This document shows, piece by piece, positions 8,309 to 15,588 of a stretch of 61,106 nucleotides of DNA. The notes under the pieces are model-generated. The model saw only the letters and a list, made by a program, of their open reading frames with translations, made no database searches and was not told the DNA's origin. Source of the DNA: Actinoplanes couchii (GTDB taxonomy: Bacteria; Actinomycetota; Actinomycetes; Mycobacteriales; Micromonosporaceae); NCBI RefSeq assembly GCF_016862075.1, contig NZ_BOMG01000111.1, positions 1-61,106 on the forward strand. Direction: 5' to 3'. The translations under genes were made by a program, and so were the position numbers. The first letter of the stretch is position 1, and each line of letters starts with the position of its first letter.

Positions 8309-9165
8309 GGCTTCATCTCCTCTGTAGCCGCCGCAATTAGGTCAAGGGAGTCTGCGGGGCTGGCGGCTGTCGACAGGACCGACTCCCATGCGTCTCGATA
8401 CGTCGCGACTTCACGAGGGTCATCGACATAAAGCGTTCGAGCGAGCAGTTCGACGCTTACGATGTCGCCGTCCTCGGCGTCGGCGAAGCGCAAAGTGATG
8501 AAGCCGCCTTGGACGGGCATGTAGGCGCCGGACCCGAAGGGGAGCACTTGCACGGTGGTGTTCGGCCGGCCGGAGGCCTCGGCAATGTGCATGAGTTGCT
8601 CGTGCATGACATCGGCTCCGCCGACTCGGCGGCGTAGGACCGCTTCGTCGATCACCGCGTGGACGCGGGGCGCCTCGGGACCAGTGAGAACTTGTTGCCT
8701 CAGCATCCGCGCTTCGACTCGTCGTCGGACGTGGTCTTCGTTGTCGCTGGGGCCGTTGGCAAGGACCAGGCCTTCGGCGTACCGCGCGGTTTGCAGTAGA
8801 CCTGGCACCACAACCGGCTCGAATGTGAGTACCGCGCTCGCAGCCGCTTCCAGCCCGAGGATGTGTGCGAACTGCTTGTGGACTACGTCGTCGTAGCGGT
8901 GCCACCAGTCTTGGCTGCGTGACACGGAGGCGAGTTGGACGAGGGCGTCGACCTGGGACTGTTCGGTGAGGCCGTAGAAGGTCAGGAGGTCGCGGCAGTC
9001 GCGGGGCGTGGTAGGTGACTGGCCCCGTTCGATGCGGCTGACCTTCGATGGGGACCAGTCGAAGCGTGAGGCCACTTGCTCGCCGGTCAGGCCGTTCGCT
9101 AGGCGCAGCTTGCGCAGCTCAATGCCTAGTTTTCGCCTTGCTACTGAGCCGCCCTGTACTGCCAT
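8305..9165 (-). CDS. XRE-family regulator with DUF5753 domain
   Basis: 286 residues from ATG 9165, chosen for GGGAGG upstream; an ATG at 9192 is also in frame. N-terminal helix-turn-helix (ELRKLRLANGLTGEQVASRF, then SPSKVSRIERGQ) is followed by the DUF5753 domain (VVVPGLLQTARYAEGLV, PNTTVQVLPFGSGAYMPVQG). DUF5753 proteins are DNA-binding regulators paired with DUF397. The gene is divergent from 9381; the palindrome at 9289-9304 lies in the shared region. Confidence 0.92.
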   Translation of the reverse strand: MAVQGGSVARRKLGIELRKLRLANGLTGEQVASRFDWSPSKVSRIERGQSPTTPRDCRDLLTFYGLTEQSQVDALVQLASVSRSQDWWHRYDDVVHKQFAHILGLEAAASAVLTFEPVVVPGLLQTARYAEGLVLANGPSDNEDHVRRRVEARMLRQQVLTGPEAPRVHAVIDEAVLRRRVGGADVMHEQLMHIAEASGRPNTTVQVLPFGSGAYMPVQGGFITLRFADAEDGDIVSVELLARTLYVDDPREVATYRDAWESVLSTAASPADSLDLIAAATEEMKP

Positions 9166-9288
9166 GGGGTCTCGCACCTCCCGTCGACGCACAGTCTCTC
9201 AGCCTCCTCTCGGTGATCTTCTGACGCGGGTGCATGGATCATGTGCGCGGTTCATGCAATTGCGTGGCGCACTTGCGCAGCGTACGGT

Positions 9289-9304
9289 TATGCACGGCTG
9301 CATA
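9289..9304. promoter_or_regulatory. Operator-like palindrome TATGCA-N4-TGCATA (copy 1)
   Basis: TATGCACGGCTGCATA is a perfect 6+4+6 palindrome in the divergent region between the regulator starting at 9165 and the small gene at 9381. Copies or variants recur at 10378 and 12756-12790 in the same element. Confidence 0.6.
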
Positions 9305-9380
9305 GCCAAGGGGTCCACCTGGCCGCTCCCTGACCTGTGCCGGTGCCCCGTCCAGTTACCGAACCGACTGGGAGTCTGCG

Positions 9381-9617
9381 ATGCACAGACGGCGTAAGTT
9401 CTGGCGGTACTTCAACTCACGGTTCTGCACGTGCGGGCTGCTCTGGCCCTGCGTCGATCGGGAGATCGCCGCCGCACAGGCCCGCTGGCAGCAAATACAG
9501 AGCACGTCCTGGAATGCCCGGACGCTTCAGTTCGCCGTGATACCGCGAGCGAAGTCGACTCGCACGGATCGGCCGGCCGGATCGGCTGGGCGCCGGAAGC
9601 GCCGCCGTCGCGCATGA
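9381..9617 (+). CDS. Small Cys/Trp-containing AICE protein
   Basis: 78 residues. Starts MHRRRKFWRYFNSRFC, then TCGLLWPCVDREIAAA, and ends in a strongly basic tail (GRRKRRRRA). The CxC...WPCxD cluster suggests a metal site, and the basic tail nucleic-acid binding. GGGAG lies seven bases before ATG, and the stop overlaps the next start (ATGA at 9614-9617), which supports both genes. Similar short proteins occur in actinobacterial plasmids and AICEs, as far as I recall; function unknown. Confidence 0.6.
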   Translation: MHRRRKFWRYFNSRFCTCGLLWPCVDREIAAAQARWQQIQSTSWNARTLQFAVIPRAKSTRTDRPAGSAGRRKRRRRA

Positions 9618-9970
9618 CCGTCATCTTCGGGCCGGACATCCAGCTACACGTCACCGGCGCATCGGCTGAATGCGAACTCGTCCCCGGCGGCCCGGACAAC
9701 GGCTCCGGCCACATCACTACTCTCCGGATCGGCGTCGTAGTCCAGCATGCCCTGTCCCAGGGGGCGAAGCCGCTGGAACTGGTCGGCACCTCCGAAATCA
9801 AGAAGATGCTGGGAGTAGGTAGGCAACGCGTGTACCAACTGACCTGCCGCCACAACTTTCCCAGTCCAGCGGCTTCTCTCGACTGCGGCAAAGTGTGGTT
9901 CAAGTCGGAAGTCCAGGAGTGGATCGACCGGTACCGCTCCTCGACGCTTCAGCAGTCCAGCGATATCTGA
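9614..9970 (+). CDS. AlpA/MerR-like helix-turn-helix protein
   Basis: 118 residues from ATG 9614, coupled by ATGA to the upstream gene. The C-terminal half LVGTSEIKKMLGVGRQRVYQ, FPSPAA and VWFKSEVQEWIDRYR is a winged-helix excisionase/AlpA-type DNA-binding domain. The N-terminal half is a beta-rich segment of unknown role. A longer in-frame extension exists but overlaps the upstream gene without a start signal. Probably a DNA-binding regulator of the element. Confidence 0.72.
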   Translation: MTVIFGPDIQLHVTGASAECELVPGGPDNGSGHITTLRIGVVVQHALSQGAKPLELVGTSEIKKMLGVGRQRVYQLTCRHNFPSPAASLDCGKVWFKSEVQEWIDRYRSSTLQQSSDI

Positions 9971-10040
9971 CGCTTACCTGTCAACGCGGGCGGCGGTGCC
10001 GAACCTGACGCGTCGTCCCGACCGAAGGATGTGGTGCCGC

Positions 10041-10247
10041 ATGGAGTTGAGTGCCGGTGACATCTTCATGGCCGAGCGGCTGGCCGATCTGATGTCCAAT
10101 TACGACTATGCCTGCATCGACGGCAGCACGGTCATCGAACTGGCCGCCTCGCTGCGCGACTTCCTTCTCAGCAAGGGTGTCCAGACCTCCCCCGCCGGGG
10201 CGGAAAGGTACGTACGAGAAGCAGGCGTCGTTCCTTTGAACCCATAG
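10041..10247 (+). CDS. Small hypothetical protein
   Basis: 68 residues from ATG 10041; ATG 10029 is an alternative and GAAGGA lies at 10023-10028, somewhat far from 10041. The sequence (ELSAGDIFMAERLADLMSNY, then VIELAASLRDFLLSKGV) is helical. A strong hairpin follows. Not recognised. Confidence 0.5.
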   Translation: MELSAGDIFMAERLADLMSNYDYACIDGSTVIELAASLRDFLLSKGVQTSPAGAERYVREAGVVPLNP

Positions 10248-10265
10248 ACGCAGGACCGCACCTCC

Positions 10266-10303
10266 GACAAACGCCGGCTCCGCAATCGGGGCCGGCGTTT
10301 GTC
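10266..10303 (+). terminator. Perfect 13-bp stem hairpin
   Basis: GACAAACGCCGGC (10266-10278) and GCCGGCGTTTGTC (10291-10303) pair perfectly around a 12-base loop, 18 bp after the stop at 10247. It probably ends the 9381-10247 transcript. Confidence 0.75.
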
Positions 10304-10377
10304 GTGCCAGCGCAGGAGGCGGTTGTCCATCTCCACGTGACTACAGAGTCCGCGTCAGCGTATGGTGATCGGAAATT

Positions 10378-10389
10378 TATGCATGCATG
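10378..10389. promoter_or_regulatory. Operator-like TATGCATGCATG (copy 2)
   Basis: A short-spaced form of the TATGCA palindrome directly upstream of the ribosome site (AAAGGTGG, 10389-10396) of the second XRE regulator. Its position suggests that a bound repressor would block this gene's own expression. Confidence 0.5.
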
Positions 10390-10403
10390 AAAGGTGGCCG
10401 CCG

Positions 10404-11279
10404 GTGCCGACGGACGCATCCGCGCAGCGACTCCGTGTCGGGGCTGAGCTGCGGCGACTTCGGCTGCAAGCGCAGCTCTCCGGCGAGTTCGTGGCGAACG
10501 CCTTCGGTTGGGCTCAGTCGAAAGTGTCCAGGATGGAGACCGGTCGGACCGCCTTCACAGTTAAGGACGTCGCCGGCCTTTTGGCGCTGTACGGCGTGCC
10601 GGACGATGTCCGCGCCGAGCTGCTGGGGGCGACGGCTGAAGACACCGGTGAGGGCGCCTGGATCGTCCGCGCGGGCGGCTTCCCGCGACGGCAGGGCTCC
10701 ATCTCTCAACTGGAGTCGACTGCCAAGCGCATCCGGCACCATCAGCCGGTGGTCCTGCCTGGCCTGCTCCAGACCTACGACTACGCCCGTGCCGTCATCT
10801 CAGCCGCGGGCGCTACCGACCCGGACAGCATCGCGGCGGCCCGGATGAAGCGTCAGGAGATGCTGACCGCACCGAACGCCCCGAAGTATGAGGTCGTCCT
10901 GGACGCGCGGGCCTTGCTCCTGGGCGTCGCCGACGTCGACCTGATCCGCGCGCAGATCCGGTCACTCGCGGAGCGGGTGGCTTCGTTGAAGTCGCTCGAC
11001 TTCCGGATCATCCCGTTCGGGAAGGTGTCGCCGGTTTTCACGACGGTGGGCTTCACTCTGTACGAGTTCAAGGAGCCCACGAGTCCGGCCGTGGCCTGGG
11101 TGGAGACGCCTACCGGAGACGTCTACTTCTCGGCTCGCGAGGACACCGATCGTTACTCATCGCTGTTCCAAAAGCTACAAAGCGTTGCACTCCCCCAAAG
11201 TCATGCGGTTCGATACCTTCAGTCGCTTGAACATGACATCGAGCGATATCTGACCGGTCCCGACCTGGGAGGAATCTGA
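10404..11279 (+). CDS. XRE-family regulator with DUF5753 domain (second copy)
   Basis: 291 residues from GTG 10404, chosen because AAAGGTGG is seven bases upstream; ATG 10383 is in frame but overlaps the operator. Helix-turn-helix AELRRLRLQAQLSGEFVANAF with WAQSKVSRMETG, then DUF5753 (VVLPGLLQTYDYARAVI, LDFRIIPFGKVSPVFTTVG). It is clearly diverged from the reverse-strand copy at 8305, so the two pairs probably have different targets. DUF397 follows two bases downstream. Confidence 0.92.
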   Translation: MPTDASAQRLRVGAELRRLRLQAQLSGEFVANAFGWAQSKVSRMETGRTAFTVKDVAGLLALYGVPDDVRAELLGATAEDTGEGAWIVRAGGFPRRQGSISQLESTAKRIRHHQPVVLPGLLQTYDYARAVISAAGATDPDSIAAARMKRQEMLTAPNAPKYEVVLDARALLLGVADVDLIRAQIRSLAERVASLKSLDFRIIPFGKVSPVFTTVGFTLYEFKEPTSPAVAWVETPTGDVYFSAREDTDRYSSLFQKLQSVALPQSHAVRYLQSLEHDIERYLTGPDLGGI

Positions 11280-11281
11280 CC

Positions 11282-11500
11282 GTGGACAAGCCTGACTTCA
11301 GTACGGCGAAGTGGCGCAAGAGCACCGGCAGCGGCGATGGTGGCTGCGTCGAGATCGCGTACGTGGGTGGCACTATCGGGGTCCGCGACACCAAGGACAA
11401 CGGGACCGGCCCGATCCTGATGTTCAACGAACGCGAATGGACCGCCTTCCTGAGCGGCGCGCGCGGCGGCGAGTTCAACCTCGACACCCTCGCGGACTGA
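11282..11500 (+). CDS. DUF397 protein, partner of the second XRE regulator
   Basis: 72 residues from GTG 11282 with GGGAGGA upstream. Signature: WRKSTGSGDGGCVEIAYVGG, then IGVRDTKDNGTGPILMF and WTAFLSGARGGEF. Operonic with the regulator before it and the MFS gene four bases after it. Confidence 0.92.
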   Translation: MDKPDFSTAKWRKSTGSGDGGCVEIAYVGGTIGVRDTKDNGTGPILMFNEREWTAFLSGARGGEFNLDTLAD

Positions 11501-11504
11501 ACGC

Positions 11505-12716
11505 ATGACGGCGGCCAAGGACGCGGGCGAACGCGCGAAGATCGACCGGCGCACTATTCCGCTCTTGGCCGCCACGGGTATATCCGTCACCGGCGATGGC
11601 GCCTTCATCTCCGCCGCGCCCCTGCTCGCCGCCGCACTGACCCGCGATCCGGTCCAGGTCTCGCTCGTGACGGCCGCCGTTTACATCCCGTGGCTGCTGT
11701 TCGGTCTGCCCGCCGGCGCACTCGTTGACCGCTGGTCCCGCAAACGAGTCATGGTCCTGGCGGACCTGTTCCGGGCCGTCGTCCTGGCCGCGCTCGTCGC
11801 ACTGCTGGTGATCGGTTGGGCTTCCCTGCCGGTGCTGGTGGTCGTAGTACTGCTAGTCGGTATAGCGCAATGCTTCTTCGACTCCGCGGCTCAAGCAGTG
11901 ATCCCGACCATCGTCGGACGCGACAAGGACGCTCTCGCCAAGGTCAACGGCCGTTACTGGGCGCTCGACACCGTCGGTCGCTCCCTTCTCGGCCCTCCCC
12001 TGGGCTCGTCCGCCTTCGGCATCAACCGCGCTCTGCCCTTCGCGGCGGACGCCGTCTCCTTCCTCGCCTCGGCCTTACTGGTCCGACGGCTGCCGGACAC
12101 CCCGAGGCCCGACGGCGATCACGAGCCGATTCTTTCGGCCGTCAAGGCCGGCCTGCGGCACCTGCTCCACACCCGCGAGCTGCGCGTGCTGGCGTTCAGC
12201 ATGGGCGCCTACAACGGGGCCTTCAACATCGCCATGGCGCCCTTCGTCCTGTACGCCACCGACGTCCTGGATGTGCCCAACGCCGCATACGGGGTGCTAC
12301 TCGCGATGAGTGCCCTCGGCGGTGTCGTCGCCGGTTGGCAGGCCGGACCTCTCACCCGCCGGATGTCCTACCGGCAGACCATGGCACTGGTGCACACGAC
12401 TCAGGCCGCCGCTTGGGCCGGCATCGCCTTCACGGGCAACCCGTGGGCCGCCGGACTCTTCCTCGCCCTGCTCGGCGCGGGCTCCTCGCTGTCGAGCGTC
12501 GCGGTCGGCTCCGCGCGTCAAGCCCTCACCCCGGACCACCTGCTCGGCCGGGTCGTCTCCGCATTCCGCCTCTTCGGACTCGGCCTCGCCGGACTCGGCG
12601 CACTGGCCGGCGGACTCATCGCCAGCACTTGGGGCTTGACCGCCCCGCTCGTAGCAGCACCGATCGTTCTACTGATCGCTAGCTTGCTGACCTGGCCTTA
12701 CAAGCGCCAGCACTGA
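11505..12716 (+). CDS. MFS transporter (DHA3/EntS-like exporter)
   Basis: 403 residues, about 12 membrane helices. The cytoplasmic loop motif GALVDRWSRKRVMVLADLFR after helix 2 is typical of the DHA3 drug/siderophore exporter group, and a second GPLTRRMSYRQTM loop marks the other half. The substrate cannot be told. Four bases separate it from the DUF397 gene, so the regulator pair, DUF397 and this exporter form one operon, and the regulator may control it. It is cargo rather than a core AICE gene. Confidence 0.85.
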   Translation: MTAAKDAGERAKIDRRTIPLLAATGISVTGDGAFISAAPLLAAALTRDPVQVSLVTAAVYIPWLLFGLPAGALVDRWSRKRVMVLADLFRAVVLAALVALLVIGWASLPVLVVVVLLVGIAQCFFDSAAQAVIPTIVGRDKDALAKVNGRYWALDTVGRSLLGPPLGSSAFGINRALPFAADAVSFLASALLVRRLPDTPRPDGDHEPILSAVKAGLRHLLHTRELRVLAFSMGAYNGAFNIAMAPFVLYATDVLDVPNAAYGVLLAMSALGGVVAGWQAGPLTRRMSYRQTMALVHTTQAAAWAGIAFTGNPWAAGLFLALLGAGSSLSSVAVGSARQALTPDHLLGRVVSAFRLFGLGLAGLGALAGGLIASTWGLTAPLVAAPIVLLIASLLTWPYKRQH

Positions 12717-12751
12717 TAGATCGAAAATCTTCTCTCCTCTTTAGTGGACAG

Positions 12752-12790
12752 TTGACTATGCACACGTGCATAGTATCTATGCACGCATAG
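12752..12790 (+). promoter_or_regulatory. Promoter with two TATGCA operators for the conjugation operon
   Basis: TTGACT (12752-12757) and TATCTA (12774-12779), 16 bp apart, form a plausible promoter. CTATGCAC-AC-GTGCATAG (12756-12773) lies between them and CTATGC-AC-GCATAG (12777-12790) overlaps the -10 and start region. A repressor on both sites would shut off the operon that starts at 12838. Confidence 0.62.
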
Positions 12791-12837
12791 ATAGAGCTGA
12801 GTTGTCGCCCTCGGCGACGAACTGGAGGAGATCCGCA

Positions 12838-13272
12838 GTGGCTGTGCCCAACGCGCTCAAGGTGCCCGTCCCGTTCGACTACGTCTTCCCGTCTGGAGCC
12901 CTGTTCCTCGGTGTCGAGGCCGCGACCGACTTCGACAAGCGCGGACAGGGTGACGACCAGCTCCGCGACAAGGAGACCGGCGAACGCGTCTGGGTCGTAC
13001 GGGTCCTCGACCTCGACCCGGAGGCGGGCAAGTTCGGCGGGTCGAAGGAACTAAAGGTCAAGGTCGTCGCTGCTCAGCAGCCGGTCCCGCCCACCTCGGC
13101 GGTGCCGGGTTACCCGCCGATGGTGGCGTTCAACGACGTGATGCTCACGCCGTACGTGGACTCGCAGCGCTGCAAGAGCGCCGCCACCAAGTGCCGCTCG
13201 CGGCTGGCGTGGTCGGTCAAAGCGAGCGCCATGACCACCCCTGAGCAGACCAGCAGGCCGAAGGCCGCTTAG
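12838..13272 (+). CDS. pra: Pra-like activator of AICE replication, integration and excision
   Basis: 144 residues from GTG 12838 with GGAGGAG upstream. The pattern PVPFDYVFPSGALF, then DKETGERVWVVRVLDLDPEA, VKVVAAQQPVPP and RLAWSVKAS matches my memory of the proteins annotated as plasmid replication, integration and excision activator. In pSAM2, Pra switches on rep, xis and int. It is the first gene of the operon directly behind the double operator, the right place for such a switch. A C-terminal Ser/Thr/Lys tail is variable. Confidence 0.75.
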   Translation: MAVPNALKVPVPFDYVFPSGALFLGVEAATDFDKRGQGDDQLRDKETGERVWVVRVLDLDPEAGKFGGSKELKVKVVAAQQPVPPTSAVPGYPPMVAFNDVMLTPYVDSQRCKSAATKCRSRLAWSVKASAMTTPEQTSRPKAA

Positions 13273-13364
13273 TTCACTTCTCGCGTCCGGGAGCGGGGCC
13301 AACAACCGCCAAGAAGTTCTCCCCGCCCCGGCCGCTCCAACCACCACCTGTGAAGGAGAGGGCT

Positions 13365-13676
13365 GTGGAGCCCAAGGTAGTCGACGCTGCCCGCGTCACG
13401 ACACCGATCGACCTCGTATGGCGTAACTGCACCGGCTGCGATCGCCACCGACTGATGACGGATGGTGCCGACAGGTGCGACCTCTGCGCCGGGATCGCCC
13501 CTCGGCCTGCGGCTGAAGTCGGCTGGGACCTCGCCAACCAGCTCGCCCGGCTCGTCGGTGCCATCGAGGGATGGGCCGATGACCTCTCGGACGTCACCGA
13601 CGCCGAGAAGCTCGCAAAGATTCGGCACCTGCTCAGCACCCGCAACCCGTATCGCCGCGAGACGGAGGTGCGGTGA
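13365..13676 (+). CDS. Small zinc-ribbon-like protein of the transfer operon
   Basis: 103 residues from GTG 13365 (AAGGAG upstream). CTGC and CDLC, about 20 residues apart, form a likely four-cysteine zinc site near the N-terminus, followed by a helical part (GWDLANQLARLVGAIEGWAD). The stop overlaps the start of the translocase (GTGA). Role unknown; its place suggests a regulatory or transfer accessory. Confidence 0.72.
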   Translation: MEPKVVDAARVTTPIDLVWRNCTGCDRHRLMTDGADRCDLCAGIAPRPAAEVGWDLANQLARLVGAIEGWADDLSDVTDAEKLAKIRHLLSTRNPYRRETEVR

Positions 13677-15076
13677 CCATGCCGCTGATCAACATCATTC
13701 GGGGCGAGACCATCCCCGTCGCTCCCCTCAACGTCCGCACACCTGTGGTCAAACTTCCGATCTGGCTGGTCGTCCTCTGGGAGACCGTCAAGGCACTGGC
13801 TTGGCTAGTCAACGGCTACATTCGCCACTGGTACGTCACGCTGCCGGTCACCGGCATGACCTGGCTCCACCTCGCCCACGGCTGGCAGGCTCTCGCTGGA
13901 CTCGTCGGCGGCGTTACCGTCGCTGCGACCGGCTGGGCGTTCGGGCACCGGCCATCCTGGTTGCGGTTCGGCTGGTGGCCGATCTTCGCCAAGATCCGAC
14001 GCTTGGTGTACCGACGGCGATGGATGGCGGCGATGGTCACCGCTGGGCTGTCGATCTCGTACGACAAACGCACGATCGTTCCGGAGATCCGCCGGGTCCG
14101 GTGTCGTGCGGACTGCGATGAAGTTCTGGTCCGGATGGTGACCGGGCAGATCCCGGACGACTTCGCCAAGGCGTCCGAGCGGCTGGCGCACACCTTCGGC
14201 GTGCGGCAGGTCAAGGCCATACCCGGCCCGACGTACGCCACCGTGGTCCTGGTCCTCATGCGCGGCGATAGCCTCCACGACACCGTGCCGCCGCTGCCCG
14301 TGCCGTACCGGCCGGACTTCACCGCCCTGCCCATCGGCGTCCAGGAAGACGGCGACCTCTACCGGCTGCGCCTGTTCGGCACCCAGGTTCTGATCGTCGG
14401 TGCTACCGGGTCGGGGAAGGGTTCGGTGATCTGGTCCATCGTCCGGTCCCTCGCCAACGGGGTCACGGTCGGACTGGTCGAACTGTGGGGCCTCGATCCC
14501 AAGGGCGGGATGGAGCTCGGGATCGGCCGGCCGTTGTTCGCCCGGTTCGCCTCGCGGGACTTCGCCGAGATGGCGGCCATGATCGAGCAGGCGGCGGCTA
14601 CCGCTCAGGAACGCGCTGCTCGGCTGGCTGGCAAGACTCGCCAGCACACCCCGACCGTGGATGAGCCGCTGATCGTCCTGGTCATCGACGAACTGGCGAA
14701 CCTGACCGCCTACCTGACCGAACGCCAACTCAAAGATCGGATCAAGGCCGCGCTCGGCATCGTCCTGACCCAGGGCCGCGCCGTCGGCGTGCACGTGGTC
14801 GCGGCGATCCAGGACCCGCGCAAGGAGGTGCTGCCCGCCCGTGGGCTGTTCCCGACCCGGATCGGGTTGCGGCTGTCGGAGCCGGCAGAGGTCGACATGG
14901 TCTTGGGCGACGGGATGCGCGACCGGGGCGCGCTCTGTGACCGCATCCCGCAGACACAACCCGGCATCGGCTACGTGACCTTGGAAGGCGACACGACACC
15001 GATGCGGGTCCGGCTGACCTACTGCGACGACGAGACCGTGCGCGACATGGCCGACCTGTACGGCGGTGCCGAATGA
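13673..15076 (+). CDS. traSA: FtsK/SpoIIIE-type conjugal DNA translocase (TraSA/TraB-like)
   Basis: 467 residues. N-terminal membrane helices cover about residues 22-90. Walker A GATGSGKGS begins near residue 242, GLDPKGGMELG near 280, and Walker B LIVLVIDELANL lies near 333-344. In AICEs one such hexameric ATPase moves double-stranded element DNA between mycelia. The length and domain order fit the AICE TraSA group, which lacks relaxase partners. It overlaps the genes on both sides, so translation is coupled through the whole operon. Confidence 0.92.
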   Translation: MTMPLINIIRGETIPVAPLNVRTPVVKLPIWLVVLWETVKALAWLVNGYIRHWYVTLPVTGMTWLHLAHGWQALAGLVGGVTVAATGWAFGHRPSWLRFGWWPIFAKIRRLVYRRRWMAAMVTAGLSISYDKRTIVPEIRRVRCRADCDEVLVRMVTGQIPDDFAKASERLAHTFGVRQVKAIPGPTYATVVLVLMRGDSLHDTVPPLPVPYRPDFTALPIGVQEDGDLYRLRLFGTQVLIVGATGSGKGSVIWSIVRSLANGVTVGLVELWGLDPKGGMELGIGRPLFARFASRDFAEMAAMIEQAAATAQERAARLAGKTRQHTPTVDEPLIVLVIDELANLTAYLTERQLKDRIKAALGIVLTQGRAVGVHVVAAIQDPRKEVLPARGLFPTRIGLRLSEPAEVDMVLGDGMRDRGALCDRIPQTQPGIGYVTLEGDTTPMRVRLTYCDDETVRDMADLYGGAE

Positions 15077-15588
15077 AGCTCACCGCTGGCCGCATCGAAG
15101 GTCTGACGTTGACCGCCATCCTGACGACCGTTGCCCTGGCTGCCGGGTGGGCCTCGTTCTCCCATGTCCACGACTGGACCATGCGCCACGCCCCGGCCGG
15201 CACCCCGGACGCCTTCGGCTGGGTCAATGCCGTCATCTCGGAGCTGGTGCCGGTAGCCGCGCTGCTCACCATCAAACGGCGGCGTCGGGTCGGTGCGGCG
15301 ATCGGCTACCCGCTGTTCCTGCTCGTCGCCGCGGGCACCCTGTCGCTGTCGGCACAGCTCGCCGTCGCTCAGCCGAGTCCGTCCGGGTGGCTGCTGTCGG
15401 CGGTGCCTGCGCTGGCGTTCATGGCGCTGGTCAAGTTGGTCTTCACCAGCCCTGCTGCGGCTCCGAAGCCAGCAGCCACCCCGGCTGCTCCGGCTGTGCA
15501 GGTCGCTGCTCCGGTGGTGCCGGTCGTACCTGCCCGGCCGATGGCCCGGCCCAACGGCGTTCCGGTCATCGGGCAGGTGACCCGATGA
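15073..15588 (+). CDS. DUF2637/SpdB-like membrane protein
   Basis: 171 residues with four likely membrane helices: about 10-28 (LTLTAILTTVALAAGWA), 45-65, 74-93 and 100-118. A proline/alanine-rich cytoplasmic tail follows (APKPAATPAAPAVQVAAP). AICEs encode DUF2637 proteins beside the translocase; they are thought to help spread between compartments of the recipient mycelium. Start overlaps the translocase stop; stop overlaps the rep start (ATGA). Confidence 0.85.
   Translation: MKLTAGRIEGLTLTAILTTVALAAGWASFSHVHDWTMRHAPAGTPDAFGWVNAVISELVPVAALLTIKRRRRVGAAIGYPLFLLVAAGTLSLSAQLAVAQPSPSGWLLSAVPALAFMALVKLVFTSPAAAPKPAATPAAPAVQVAAPVVPVVPARPMARPNGVPVIGQVTR

Noticed and set aside
15066..15584. In-frame upstream extension of the replication initiator to 753 codons
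   Set aside because: It overlaps the whole DUF2637 gene in another frame; ATG 15585 has the operon's usual ATGA overlap.
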